A program made the position numbers and the translations under genes. A stretch of 64,000 nt of DNA from the NCBI RefSeq assembly GCF_008728515.1, contig NC_044996.1, positions 121,141,779 through 121,205,778 on the forward strand. Reading direction: 5' to 3'. Below are positions 1-11,263 of this stretch, in pieces; positions within the stretch are counted from its first letter, which is position 1; the number at the start of each line of letters is the position of its first letter. Below the pieces are notes generated by a model that was given only the letters and a program-made list of their open reading frames with translations, was not told where the DNA came from and ran no database searches. Source of the stretch: Papio anubis. Its lineage: Eukaryota > Chordata > Mammalia > Primates > Cercopithecidae.

Positions 1-283
1 TTACATTTAAAACATTATATTTAGGATGGGGTTTTTGAATAGTTTCCTGAGGTCATAAAATTGAGGAGCTCTGAGAACAACTCTACACCCTTCAAAATTT
101 CCCTAAGTCACACATTGCAATTTCTGAAATTTCTATCATTCAAAATTGGAGGAAATTATGGTGATCATCGAAGGCACGACATTAGGGTCTTAACTTGGGG
201 CTCTTGGAATAGGTTATAGAGAGGTCATGAAAAAACAGGCCTCACAGGTTTTGTGTATATGTGTGGAGATGGAAAGAGGGCTC

Positions 284-587
284 ATTTTTTTTTTTTTTTT
301 TTTTTTTTTGAGGTAGTCTGCATGCATGAGCTGGAGTGCAATGGCCGGATCTCCAGGTCGCAAGCTCTCCGCCTCGGGTTCCACGCCATTCTTGACCTCA
401 GCCTCCCGAGTAGCTGGGACTACAGAGGCCATGCACAGCGCCCGGCTAGTTTTTGTATTTTTTTAGTAGAGGCGGGGGGTTTCACCCGTGTTAGCCCAGG
501 CCCTGGTCTCGATCTCCTGACCTGTGATCCGCCCGTCTCGGCCTCCCAAAGTGCTGGGATTACAGGCTTGAGCCACCGCGCCCGGCC
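284..587 (-). repeat. Alu, AluYR-like, damaged
   Basis: A poly-T start, 'gtggccggatct', 'gcccgtctcggcc' and 'caggcttgagccaccgcg' mark a cercopithecine-type AluY. ctcattttttt repeats flank it. Many single-base insertions and losses break the middle. Confidence 0.93.
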
Positions 588-1839
588 TCATTTTTTTTTA
601 ATCAGGTTTGCAAAGGAGTTTGCAAACCAAAAATAGTTAACAACTACTAATCCAATGTGACTTTACTAAAAGCTAGAAAACAGAGACCCAGAGAGGTGGT
701 TGACTTGCCAAAGTCACTCTGACAGCTATTGGCCAGTCTACAGAACCTTGGTCTCTGATTCGTGGTCCAAAACTACTTTGTAATTTTTTCACAATTGTTG
801 CTTTTGGAAAACAATAGATCTGCAATGCTGCACTTTTCTGAAAGCCACTCTCCTGGCAACCCCAACTCCGTGGAATATAACTCTCCCTGGCAGAGGCAAA
901 AGAGGCCTCAGCCACCGAAATTACTGTTACAACACTCATGCACTTTGGCCTATGAGAGAAGCCCCCGAGAGATCACTGAACACCCAATTCATTTACTTAA
1001 CAAATATTTACCGAGCTAAATACTTACCAATGTTTTATTTGTACATTACTCTGGCAAATTTTGTTATCCAGTTTCACTGAAAATAGGGAATTAGATGAAA
1101 GAGGACAGCAAAAGGCAGGGATATTGATCCAGAATTTGAGATATTCACTCACAGACTGACAGCAGAAGGAGAGCAAGAACATTGCCATACAACGATGTCT
1201 CTGCACCAGGAAGCAGACCATAAAAGACTTCTCACATAGTCTGTTTGTGAATGTAGGCTTGGGCAGAGTGCGTTTCAGAAAGTGCATCATTTAAAGGATT
1301 AAAATGTATGCCATGAGACGATAGATAGATAAATAGATATTATAGATATCTATATCTCAATGTCCTCACATCAGATAAACTTAGGTTTTGGACACTGGTA
1401 TCTATCCCCTTAGCCACCTTAAGATAATTCTCAAAACAGAAAGGGGGAGGAAGTGTAACATAAATAAGCTTGTGGTGTGTTTGAAAAGCTGAGTGCATTG
1501 GAGGAAACTGAGTCCTGGGATCCAGAAAGGAGTCTCTTGTGTTTGAAGGGTCAAAGGAGAGAAACGGCCTGTTGGATTGGGGCAGTAGTTAGTGGAGAAG
1601 ACAATCTAAGTGTCTTCAGAGAGGGTGTGATCTCTGTATTGTGTTTAGGGGATATAGGATGAGCCCTCTGGTGCTGTTGAACTCCCTAGGACTGGAAAAG
1701 GGGCAATAGTTGTGAGTTTCACAAAATATAGATACCTGGACCATCCTGGGTCCAGCACTTCTAAGATATCAGGGCACTGGAACGGACAAACTTGTGTGAC
1801 TGATGGGACCAGACACAAAGAACTGTGACCTATAGGTTG
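588..1839. other. intergenic, no gene seen
   Basis: No coding, RNA or named repeat is recognised. A short degenerate gata/gatat run lies near 1319-1355. Confidence 0.6.
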
Positions 1840-2226
1840 TGATATGGTCTGGCTCTGTGTCCACACCCAAATCTCATGTCAAATTGTAATCCTCACATGT
1901 CAAGAGAGGGACCTGGTTGGAGGTGATTGGATCATGGAGGTGGATTTCCCCCATGCTGTTCTCATGATAGTGAGTTCTCGTGAGATCTGATGGTTTACGA
2001 GTGTGGTACTTCCCCCCGCTCCCCCTGCACTCACTTGCTCTCCTGCTCTGCCGTGGTAAGACGTGCTTGCTTCCTCTTCGCCTTCTGCATGATTGTAAGT
2101 TTCCTGAGGCCTCCTAGCCATGCTTTTGTACAGCCTACAGAACTGGGAGTCAATTAAACCTCTTTTCCTCATAAATTAACCAGTCTCAGGTAGTTCTTTA
2201 TAGCTGTGTGAGAACAGACTAATGCA
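1840..2226 (+). mobile_element. MST-type MaLR solo LTR
   Basis: It starts tgatatggtctggctctgtg, carries cccaaatctcatgtcaaatt, a polyA region (caattaaacctctttt) and ends gagaacagactaatgca. These are the landmarks of MST/THE1 LTRs (ERVL-MaLR). No internal sequence is attached. An Alu monomer abuts its 3' end. Confidence 0.88.
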
Positions 2227-2370
2227 GGCTGGGTGTAGTGGCTCTCATGTGTAATCCCAGCACTTTGGGAGGCTGAGACAGGAGGACTGCTTGAGTCCAG
2301 GAGTTTGAGACCAGCCTGGGCAACATAGCGAGACCCCCATCTCTACAAAAAAAAAAAAAGAAAAAAAACC
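2227..2370 (+). repeat. Alu left monomer (FLAM/AluJ type)
   Basis: A single monomer ending in an A-rich run; 'cagcctgggcaacatagcga' is J-like. It sits directly at the end of the MST LTR. Confidence 0.85.
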
Positions 2371-2708
2371 TATGACCTATGGATGTCCATGTGCCATGAG
2401 TCGAGTACCCTTGGTTGAGCAAATCACAGAGAGAGTGGGGACACACTGGCCTGGGATAGGAGCTGGGTCCGGGGAACTTCACAGCAGCAAGAGTAACAAC
2501 ATTGATCAGCAGCCACGGGAGACCAATGTTCTTCGTAACACTGGAAGGCAGAAAGGACCAACCACAGCAATGCCAGCACCAGGCAGCAGTCAGCTAGGAT
2601 CTTCTGTGTGGGCTGTGTAAGGCCTGCAATGTTCTCTGGCTGCCTGGAGGAGCCTGAGAGGTTGCCAGTGGATTTCCTGACCACCAGGCATATGCCGGCC
2701 CGAATCCT

Positions 2709-3005
2709 TTTTTTTTTTTTTTTTTTTTTGAGACGGAGTCTCCCTGGCTGGAGTGCAGTGGTGTGATCGAGGTTCACTGCAACCTCCACCTCCTGGGTTC
2801 AAGCGATTCTCCTGCCTTAGCTTCCCGAGAAGCTGGAATTACAGGCGTGCACCACCATACCAGGCTAATTTTTTTTTGTATTTTTAGTAGAGATGGGGTT
2901 TCACCACATTGGCCAGGCCAGTCTCGAACTCCTGACCTCAAGTGATCCACCCGCCTCAGCCTCGCATGGTGCTGAGATTACAGGTGTGAGCCACCACACC
3001 CAACC
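2709..3005 (-). repeat. Alu, AluS-like
   Basis: A poly-T head to 'caccacacccaacc'. Flanking cccgaatcc and cctgaatc look like a target-site duplication. The left part has a small deletion (tctccctggctgg). Confidence 0.92.
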
Positions 3006-3289
3006 ATGCCTGAATCTATCTTAATTGAAGATGGAAAAATGAAACAGACGTGACCTGTTTATACTCTGAAGTTTGTAGAAGAGTTCACAGTGAGAACACT
3101 AACCCTCAAAAACTGTACAGAACTACAAATTAATGTAGTGTCTTCACAAGCATCTTCTTATGTGGCCCTCACAGAAGTCCTGTGAGATGACTATGGGGTT
3201 GACATTATTTTCTCCATTTATTAGATGAAGAAATTGAGGCTTTGTGCAGCCAAATGAATTGCTCCAAATCACATAATTATTAAGTGGTA

Positions 3290-3596
3290 GGCTAGGTGCA
3301 GTGGATCACACCTGTAATCCCAGCACTTTGGGAGGCCGAGGTAGGTGGATAACTTGAAGTCAGGAGTTCAAGACCAGCCTGGCCAACATGGCGAAACCCT
3401 GTCTCTACTAAAAATACAAAAGTTAGTCAGGTGTGGTGGCAGGTGCCTGTAAGCCTAGCTACTCGGAAGGCTGAGGCAGGAGAATCACTTGAACCTGGGA
3501 GGTGGAGGTTGCAGTGAGCCGAGATAGCACCACTGCACTGCAGCCTGGGTGACAGAGCAAAACGCTGTCTCAAAAAAAAAAAAAAAAAAAAAAAAA
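3290..3596 (+). repeat. Alu, AluS-like
   Basis: Full-length dimer with a long pure A tail; flanks aagtggta and aggtggtaaa suggest the insertion duplication. Confidence 0.93.
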
Positions 3597-3811
3597 GGTG
3601 GTAAAGCTCTGGCTAATAGTCAGATATTTTGACCTTAGGCCCTTAGGCCAGTGGTCTTCTATTATGCCATGATGCCTCTCCAAAACGGAGGGATAGACCC
3701 TTTTTGTGGTTCGTAAGGTTGATGAGTGGGTTCTCATGACACTGTGTGAGATGTGCCTCCCTCAAACCTCATTACAACGCCGGTGCATTAATCATCTGAG
3801 GTAGAAAAACG

Positions 3812-4103
3812 GGGAGCTGGGCACAGTGGCTCACGCCTGTAATCCCAGCACTTTGGAAGGCCGAGGCAGGCCAGTCACCTGAAGTCAGGAGTTTGAGATC
3901 AGCCTGGCCAACATGGGGAAACCCCACCTCTACTAAAAATACAAAATTAGCCAGGCATGGGGGCACACTCCTGTAATCCCAGCTACTCAGGAGACTGAGG
4001 CAGGAGAATCACTTGAATCCAGGAGGTGGAGATTGCAGTGAGCCACCACTGCACTCCAGCCTGGGTGATAGAGTGAGACTCCATCTCAAAAAAGGAAAAA
4101 AGG
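3812..4103 (+). repeat. Alu, AluS-like
   Basis: Dimer with 'gatcagcctggccaacatgg'; a short deletion lies before the 'ccaccactgcactcc' segment. Confidence 0.92.
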
Positions 4104-4240
4104 GGAGAGGGGGAGGTATATGGGCCCACCCAAAAATTTCAGAATTTTCCCTGATGCTAGCCTGGAAGGAGTGAATGATAGTGCAGGGTTTTATTCCTAA
4201 ATAATTTCAGTTTAGCCCCAGAACACCCACTCAAAGAAAA

Positions 4241-4542
4241 CCGGCTGAGTGCAGTGGCTCCTGCCTGTTATCCCAGCACTTTGGGAGGCTGAGGCGAGTG
4301 GGTCACTTGAGCCTAGGAGTTCAAGATCAGCCTGGACAACAAAGCTTGATCCCTTCTCTACAAAAAATTTAAAAAATTAGTTGGGCTTGGTGGCACATAC
4401 CTTAGTCCCAGCTACTTCAGGAGGCTGAGGTGGGAGGATTGCTTGAGCCCAGGAGGTGGAGGCTGCATCGAGGCGTGATTGCACCACTGCACTCCAGCCT
4501 GGGCAACAGAGCGAGACCCTGTCTCCAAAAAAGAAGAAGAAA
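4241..4542 (+). repeat. Alu, AluJ-like
   Basis: Diverged dimer with 'cagcctggacaacaaagctt' and 'ggaggattgcttgagcccag'; the tail is aagaagaagaaaac. Confidence 0.9.
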
Positions 4543-5017
4543 ACCTCCCTCCACACAGCTGGGCTGTCCAGCTGCTCCTGAGTCAAGTAGGTCCAGCCTC
4601 ACGTCTGCGCATGGGGTGCCCCCTGCCTGGATGGCTTGCACCCTGACCAGCCCCTGCCACCCCCACATCCCACACTTGTTATAAAAGTGGATGCTATGTT
4701 TAGTTCATTGGGATGTCTCCATTACCACTACCATCTTGCACCGTTATGTATCTGGATTGTTGGTGTAGAATTTGTCTTCCTGTCTAGAGTGGCAGCTCTT
4801 TGAGGTCAAGGGCCCTTGTTTCAGTCACCTTTGGTTCTCAGCGGTGCCTACTTCATAGGAAGGGGCCAGTAAAATGCTTCAAATAAATGCTTTTTCTTTT
4901 GTCTCAAGCATACAGCAGGTGCTCAACAAATATTTGCTAATTGCCTCATTGGCAAGTATCCTATTCTGTAGCCAACTCCTCCCTCTTCAGAATGGGCCTT
5001 TAAAAAGGGCATATTTT

Positions 5018-5324
5018 GCCAGGCGCAATGGCTCACGCCTGTAATCCCAACACTTTGGGAGGCTGACGCAGGTGGATCATGTGAGGTCGGGTGTTCGAGA
5101 CCAACCTGGCCAATATGGTGAAACTCCATATCTACTAAAAATACAAAAATTACCCTCATGCCTGTAATCCCAGTCACTCAGGAGGCTGAGTCAGGAGAAT
5201 CACTTGAACCCGGGAGGCGGATGTTGCAGTGAGCCGAGATCATGCCATTGCACTCCAGCCTGGGCAACAGAGGAAGACTCTGTCTCAAAAAAAAAAAACA
5301 AACAAACAAAAACAAACAAACAAA
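5018..5324 (+). repeat. Alu with mid-dimer deletion
   Basis: The left monomer is complete, but the join 'aaaaattaccctcatgcctg' lacks part of the second monomer head. The tail is a caaa/caaac-rich run. Confidence 0.92.
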
Positions 5325-5337
5325 AGACGCATATTCC

Positions 5338-5565
5338 CAGCCTGGGCAACATAGCAGGACCTCATCTCTACTAAAAAAATTTAAAAATTAGCTGGGTGTG
5401 GTGGCACATACCTGTAGTCTCAGCTACTCAGGAGGCTGAGATGAAGAATTCCTTGAGCCAGGGAGGTCAGTGCCGCAGGGAGCTGTGACTGTGCCACCGC
5501 ACTCCAGCCTGAGCAACAGGCTGACACCCTGTCTCAAAAAATAAATAAGTAAATAATAAAATAAT
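5338..5565 (+). repeat. Alu, 5'-truncated
   Basis: It begins inside the left monomer at 'cagcctgggcaacatagcag' and ends in an aaataaataagt tail. J-like. Confidence 0.9.
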
Positions 5566-5823
5566 ACATTAAAAGGGCACATTCTGTGACTCAGTCACGC
5601 TGTTAAAGTCACAATAAGTCATGTCATGCTTCATCAGCAAGTCGCCTCAGTCCAACAGTGGTATTGGGTATTTTCTCATGCCTGATTCAAACCTCTGTAG
5701 GCTTGAGTGGGTGACATTTTGGGGGCCATGTCACCAGTATTCATCCACTTATCCAGTCAAGCAACCAAGCATTCATACATTTAGTTAGTTATTCATTCAT
5801 TTGTTTAAAAAATAGCAAAAACA

Positions 5824-6122
5824 GGCCGGGCGCGGTGGCTCAAGCCTGTAATCCCAGCACTTTGGGAGGCCGAGACGGGCGGATCACTAGGTCAGGAGAT
5901 CGAGACAATCCTGGCTAACACGGTGAAACCCCGTCTCTACTAAAAACACAAAAAATTAGCCGGGCGAGGTGGCGGCGCCTGTGGTCTCAGCTACTCGGGA
6001 GGCTGAGGCAGGAGAATAGCGGGAACCCGGGAGGCGGAGCTTGCAGTGAGCTGAGATCTGGCCACTGCACTCCAGCCTGGGCGACAGAGCGAGACTCCGT
6101 CTCAAAAAAAAAAAAAAAAAAA
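5824..6122 (+). repeat. young AluYR-like element
   Basis: Near-consensus body starting ggccgggcgcggtggctcaa, with 'gatctggccactgcactcc'. A long target duplication, aaaaatagcaaaaacag, lies on both sides. The 'ctcaagcctgtaatc' and 'gccgagacgggcgg' words are Old World monkey features. Confidence 0.95.
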
Positions 6123-6357
6123 AAAAATAGCAAAAACAGCACCGACTACACATTAGACATATGGTAACATGTAACTGGTAGTTTCATTATATACTCCTGA
6201 GCCTCTAGAATCTCTAAATGGAATAATTTCCTATATAAGTGACATTCTGGTAATATACAGACAATAAACAAAATAAATGAGTAAGATATATAGTATTTTA
6301 GATAGTGATATATGCTAAGAAAACAGGAAAAGGGATATGAAATGTCAGGGGATGGAT

Positions 6358-6648
6358 TTTTTTTTTTCCAGACAGAATCTCGCCGTGTCACCCAGGCTGG
6401 AGTGCAGCAGCACGATCTCTGCTCACTGCAACCTCTGCCTCCCAGGTTCAAGCAATTCTCCTGCCTCAGCTTCCTAAGTAGCTGTGACTATAGGCGCCCG
6501 CCACCACGCCCGGTTAATTTTTATATTTTTAGTAGAAGTGGGGTTTCAGCATGTTGGCCAGGCTGGTCTCGAACTCCTGACCTCAAATGATCTGCCACCT
6601 CAGCCTCCCACAGTGTTGGGGTTACAGGCATGAGCCTCCGTGCTGGCC
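6358..6648 (-). repeat. Alu, AluS-like
   Basis: Flanked by a perfect 13-bp duplication, tcaggggatggat, at 6345-6357 and 6649-6661. Confidence 0.94.
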
Positions 6649-6699
6649 TCAGGGGATGGATGTTTATATTCTACATAAGTTGGCCAGGGAACCAAAATC

Positions 6700-6985
6700 T
6701 GTATTAGTCATGGTTCTCCAGAGAAACAGAAAATACCAATAGGATGAAAAAATGAGGTGGTGGGGAGAAAGAGAGATTGAAGTCTGCAGGGCAGGCCAGA
6801 GGACTGGAGACCCAGGGCAGAGCTGATGTTTCAGCTGGAGTCTAAACGCAGACTGGAAGTGGAATTCCTTCTTCCTGGGGGGACTGTGGTCGTTTTTTTT
6901 TTCCCCAAGGCCTTCAGCTGATTGAATGAGGCCCGCCCATATGATGGTGTGTAATCCACTTTGCTCAAAGTCTACAGAGGAGGTG
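6700..6985 (-). mobile_element. old ERVL-type LTR fragment (MLT2-like)
   Basis: It begins tgtattagtcatggttctcc, the reverse of the ...agaaccctgactaataca end shared by ERVL LTRs, and continues with 'gaggcccgcccatatgatgg'. It is truncated at the right. The exact family is not assigned. Confidence 0.6.
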
Positions 6986-7134
6986 GCTTTGACGAAAAAA
7001 AAAAAATCTGCAGAAAGTGAGGAAGTGAATCATGCAAATAAACATCTGGGAAAAAGCAATCTAGGTAGCATGAGAAGCAAGTCCAAAGGCCTTGAGGTAG
7101 ACATGTGCTGGACACGCTGCCTGAATAGAGCGAC

Positions 7135-7685
7135 TGTGATGGTTAATAGTGTCAATTTGATTGGATTGAAGGATGCAAAGTGTGTGGTTCCTGGGTGTGT
7201 CTGTGAGGGTGTTGCCAAAGGAGATTAACATCTGAGTCAGTGACTGGCAGAGGCAGACCCGCCCTCAATCTGAGTGGGCACCATCTAATCGGCTGCCACT
7301 GTGGCTAGAAAAAAGCAGGTGGGAGAAGATGGAAGAGCAGACTGGCTGAGTCTTCTGTTCTTCATCTTTCTCCCATGCTGGATGCTTCCTGCCCTTGAAC
7401 ATCGGACTCCAAGTTCTTCAGCTTTTGGACTCTTGTACTTAGTGGACTCTTAGACCAGTGGTTTGCTGGGGCTCTTGGGCCTTTGGCCACAGACTGAAGG
7501 CTGCACTGTCAGCTTCCCTACTTTTGAGGTTTTGGGACTCAGACTGGCTTCCTTGCTCCTCAACTAGCAGACTGTCATGGGACTTTGCCCTGCGATCGTG
7601 TGAGTCAATACTCCCTAATAAACTCCCTTTCATAGATACATCTATCCTATTAGTTCTGTCCCTCTAGAGAACCCTGACTAATACA
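7135..7685 (+). mobile_element. MLT2-type ERVL solo LTR
   Basis: It starts tgtgatggttaatagtgtca and ends agaaccctgactaataca, with a polyA region (cctaataaactccctttc). The 5-bp flanks gcgac (7130-7134) and gtgac (7686-7690) differ by one base and fit an aged target duplication. No internal retroviral sequence is present. Confidence 0.88.
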
Positions 7686-8510
7686 GTGACCAAGGGTGAG
7701 AGCAATGGGAGATTTGAAGTCCAGGACGCAGAGCATGTTGGACCTTGCAGGTCTTAAGAACAACTCGAGTGTTACTCTGAGAAAATGGAGCAGATGGATT
7801 GAACAAAGGAATAACACTATTTGACTTATGTTTTAACAAGATTGTTGGCAGCTGTGGTGAGAACAGAGTGCAGGTGGGCAAGGACAGAAGCAAGAAACAG
7901 GTTGGGAGGCTATTTCAATAGCCCAGGTGAGAACTGGTGGTGGCTTAGATCTTGGTAGCAGTCAGAGACAGAGAGAAAGGTCAAGGGAAATGGCTGAATT
8001 CTGTTGATCGTTTGGAAATATAGCCAAGAAGATTTGCTGACAGGCTGGATGTGGGTTATGGGAGAAAGAAAGGAATTGAGGATGACACTAAGGTTTGTGT
8101 CCTGAGTCAGGGCATCTGAGGTGAGGTGAGGAAGTTTGCAGGAGTAGCTTGAAGTAGAGGGCAGGGTACACCTCCAAGACTCTGCTGGCGACAGGCAAGT
8201 GGGGTGCCTAACGCACACCAGATGGAGATGTCTAGTAGACAGTTGGATGCACAGATCAGGAGGGAGACGGGTTCAGGCTTGAGATATAAACTGGGGAGTT
8301 ATCGACATATAGATGGCTTTGAAGTCCTGAAACACTAAAGGAGACCACGTAGAAAGTGAGAGTAGATAGAAAAGAGGTTTAAGGATTAAACTTTGGGGCA
8401 CTTCAACACTTGGAAGTTGGGAAAATGAAGAGGACCCAGCAAATGGGACAAGAAAGAGTGCTCAAAAAGAGAAACCAAGTGGGACTCCATCTCAAAAAAA
8501 AAGAGAAGCC

Positions 8511-8657
8511 AGCTCGGGCACAGTAGCTCACACCTGTCACTCCAGCGGTTTGGGAGGCTGAGGTGGGAGGATTGCTTGAGCCTAGGAGTTTGAGATCAGC
8601 CTGGGAAGTATACCAAGACCCCGTCTCTACGAAAAATTTAAAAATTAGCCAGGCTAG
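8511..8657 (+). repeat. outer Alu, left part (AluJ-like)
   Basis: A diverged left monomer that stops at 'aaaattagccaggcta', where a second Alu interrupts it. It resumes at 8951. Confidence 0.85.
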
Positions 8658-8950
8658 GCCGAGCGCAGTGGCTCATGCCTGTAATCCCAGCACTTTGAGA
8701 GGCTGAGGTGGGCAGATCACCGGAGGTCAGGAGTTCAAGACCAGCCTGGCCAACAGGGTGAAACCCCGTCTCTACTAACAATACAAAAATTAGCCGGGCG
8801 AGGTGGTGGGCACCTGTAATCCCAGCTACTTTGGAGGCTGAGGCAGGAGAATGGCTTGAACCTGGGAGGCAGAGGTTGCAGTGAGCCAAGATGATGCCAC
8901 TGCACTCCAGCCTGGGCGACAGAGCAAGACTCTGTCTCAAAGAAAAAAAA
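8658..8950 (+). repeat. inner Alu inserted in an older Alu
   Basis: A full dimer starting ggccgagcgcagtggctcat. The flanks aaaaattagccaggct and aaaaattatccagaca match imperfectly, as expected of a target duplication within the A-rich middle of the host Alu. Confidence 0.88.
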
Positions 8951-9103
8951 TTATCCAGACATGGTGGTGCACACCTGTAGTCCAAGCTACTCTGGAGGCT
9001 GAGGTGGGAGGATCACTTGAGCCCAGGGCAAGGTTGCAGTGAGCTATGATGGTGCCACTGCGTTCCAGCCTGGGCAACAGAGAGAGACCCTTTCTCAAAA
9101 AGA
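8951..9103 (+). repeat. outer Alu, right part
   Basis: It continues the element begun at 8511 from 'ccagacatggtggtgcacac' to its tail 'ctttctcaaaaagag'. Confidence 0.85.
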
Positions 9104-9113
9104 GAAGAGACAG

Positions 9114-9264
9114 CTGGGCATGGTGATGCGCACCTGGAGTCCCAGCTACTTGGGAGGCCGAGCCAGGAGGTTGAGGCTCTAGTGTGCTGTGATGCTTGAG
9201 CCTGTGAATAGCCATTGTACTCCAGCCTGGGCAACATAGCGAGACCCTATCTCTTTAAAATAAT
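9114..9264 (+). repeat. Alu right-monomer-like fragment
   Basis: It runs from 'agctgggcatggtgatgcgc' to 'ccctatctctttaaaa' and contains the unusual phrase 'gcctgtgaatagccattgta'. That phrase and its flank recur at 10895-11063. Confidence 0.8.
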
Positions 9265-9333
9265 AAAAGAAGTCAAAAGAAGTGAGTGGGGTATTGTGGG
9301 AGCCAAGGAGTAAAGTATTTCAAGGGGAAAGTG
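9181..9333 (+). repeat. duplicated segment, copy A
   Basis: It shares with copy B (10895-11063) an Alu tail plus about 85 bases of non-Alu flank, including 'taaagtatttcaaggggaaa'. Here the flank is continuous with the ancient repeat, so copy A looks like the source. Confidence 0.85.
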
Positions 9334-9522
9334 ATCAACATGTCAAATGCTGCCCCTAAGGACTGAGAAGTGATCACTGGACTTGGCAAATGTTGGAGAG
9401 CTTTTGTGACTAGGGCAGTTGCAGTTTGGTAGACAGATGAGGCCTGATTGGGTAAGTTCATGGGAGAATAGAAGCAGAAAAATTAGAGACAATAAACAGA
9501 AGCAACTTTTTATTTTTATTGT

Positions 9523-9776
9523 TTTTTTTCTTTTTTGAGATGGAGTCTCTCGGCTCACTGCAACCTCCACCTCCTGGGTTCAAGCGATTCTCCTGCCTCA
9601 GCCTCCTGAGTAGCTGAGATTACAGGCGCCTGCCACCACACCCGGCTAAGTTTTGTATGGTTAGTAGAGACGGGGTTTTGCCATGTTGATCAGGCTGGCC
9701 TCAAACTCCTGACCTCGTGATCTGCCTGCCTCAGCCTCAAAGTGCTGGGATTACAGGTGTGAGCCACCATGCCCAG
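9523..9776 (-). repeat. Alu, shortened
   Basis: It begins with a T-rich run then 'gagatggagtctctcggctc', lacking the usual 'gcccaggctggagtgcagtgg'. It ends 'caccatgcccaggc'. Confidence 0.9.
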
Positions 9777-10066
9777 GCTTTTTTTTTTTTAAGGCTGGAG
9801 TACTGAGCAGAGCATAGACAGGCTGGAGTGCAGTGGCACAATCATAGCTCACTGCAGCCTTGAACTCCTGGGCTCAGGCAATCTTCCCACCTCAGCCTCC
9901 CGAGCAGCTAGGACTACAGGCTCACACACCACTATATCCAGGTACATTTTCTTTTTTTCTAGAGACAGGGTGTCACTATGTTGCTCAGGCTGGTGGTCTT
10001 CAGCTCCTGGCCTCAAGCAGTCTTCTTATCTCAGCCTCCTGAGTCACTGGGATTACAGGCATCAGC
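9777..10066 (-). repeat. Alu, AluJ-like, adjacent to the previous Alu
   Basis: 'cttgaactcctgggctcagg' and 'atgttgctcaggctgg' are J-like. agaagcaact occurs before the first Alu (9499-9508) and after this one (10068 on), so both sit inside one target duplication. Confidence 0.88.
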
Positions 10067-10894
10067 CCAGAAGCAACTCTTACTAATTAATATCGAAGAA
10101 ATAGTAGCACATGTGTATGCTGATGGGAATGATGCAGTAAACAGGAGAAAGCTGGTGATGTGGTAGAGAGGGGAGAATTGCCACAGCCTGTTCTTGAGAG
10201 GGGATAGAATCTAGCACGCAGTGGAGAGGCTGCAGTTGGCCAGGAACATAAGTTCATTCATCTTATTGGAGAGGAAGTGGAGTATCACGGGTCCAGATGC
10301 AGGGGGAAGGGTAGCTGCTGTGCTGGGAACTTGTGCACATGCTCTTCTAATAATTTCCATTTCCTTAGTGAAGTAGGAAGCAAAGTCAAGCTCAGCTGAG
10401 AGAGTGAAAAGAGAGGAGGAGAGGTGGAAAGTTTGAGGAGAGAGTTAAAATATCCAGTGCTAAATTTTGCTTGGATTTCTACGCGTCGGAAGCAAGCTCT
10501 TCAGTAGTTAGAACACACGACATACCAAACCCAGAAGGGAGTTAAAGCAAAGTCTGAAGTTCACTGTAAGATCAGTGTTCGCAGAAGGGAGGGAAGAGGG
10601 AAGTGCAAAGAATGCCAGGATGCCCGCAGCAAGACAGGAAGTATCCCAAAGTGGACAAAGGGCTTACCAGGTAGGGGACCAGAGATACCAGTAATGGGGT
10701 CCTGAGTTAGACTCCATTGTGAGGTCTGTCAGTGCCTCCAGGAAGCGATAGATAAAGGGCATTCCCTCCATCGTGCCCATTTACTCCCTTCAAATGGAAG
10801 ATGGGATGTAGAAGGTCGAGTAGGCCAGGAAGAAACATTTGTTTGCAGGGCCCCCCACCTCCAAGTGGCTGGCCCAGTTTCCCCATTAACACAG

Positions 10895-11063
10895 AGTGTG
10901 TTGTGATGATTATGCCTGTGAATAGCCATTGTACTCCAGCCTGGGCAACATAGCCAGACCCCATCTCTTTAAAAATAAAATAGTAAAAAAATGAAAGAAG
11001 GCAAAAGAGGTGAGTGGGATATTGTGGGAATGAAGAAATAAAGTATTTCAAGGGGAAAAGTGG
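10895..11063 (+). repeat. duplicated segment, copy B
   Basis: It repeats copy A (9181-9333) in the same orientation: 'gcctgtgaatagccattgta', the Alu tail, 'gtgagtgggatattgtggga' and 'taaagtatttcaaggggaaa'. It has no Alu head and is set between two similar short phrases, cattaacacagag and cattaacacatgg. Confidence 0.85.
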
Positions 11064-11171
11064 CCAAGCTCCTCCATTAACACATGGCAGTGGGGTGGGC
11101 GGCAGGGGGATGCTATGAGGAAGGAGAGAAGAATGATCTGCACTTTAAGAAGCTCCCTGTGCGAGAAGGCT

Positions 11172-11263
11172 GTGGTTCTCAAGTGTGATCCCCAACCAGC
11201 AGCATCAGTTTCACCTGGGAAATTGTTAGAAATGCACATTCTCGGGCCCCACCCCAAACCTGC
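11172..11263 (+). repeat. MER5A-like DNA transposon, first part
   Basis: 'ggttctcaagtgtgatcccc' and 'atcagtttcacctgggaaat' match hAT-Charlie MER5A. The element continues after the MLT1 LTR at 11673. Confidence 0.75.

Larger units (their letters stand above)
7691..10660 (+). repeat. ancient interspersed repeat, interrupted by Alus
   Basis: Phrases such as gcagtcagagacagagag, 'ggctggatgtgggttatggg', 'agacagttggatgcacag', 'ggggcacttcaacacttgg', 'gacttggcaaatgttggag' and 'agtgaagtaggaagcaaa' recur in order in an old mammalian repeat that I recognise by sequence but cannot name with certainty. It is colinear from about 7.7 to 10.5 kb once the Alus are removed. It is not coding. Confidence 0.55.

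Noticed and set aside
253..636. Plus-strand 127-codon open frame
   Set aside because: It is a translation of the antisense Alu at 284-587. Phrases like [15 protein letters not shown] are Alu text.
1840..2226. Intact endogenous retrovirus
   Set aside because: The LTRs at 1840, 7135, 11264 and 36004 are solitary, and no gag, pol or env sequence is seen beside them.
9114..9264. Possible 7SL RNA gene copy
   Set aside because: The phrase 'ggtgatgcgcacctggagtc' is 7SL-like, but the rest follows the Alu right monomer and lacks the 7SL S-domain.
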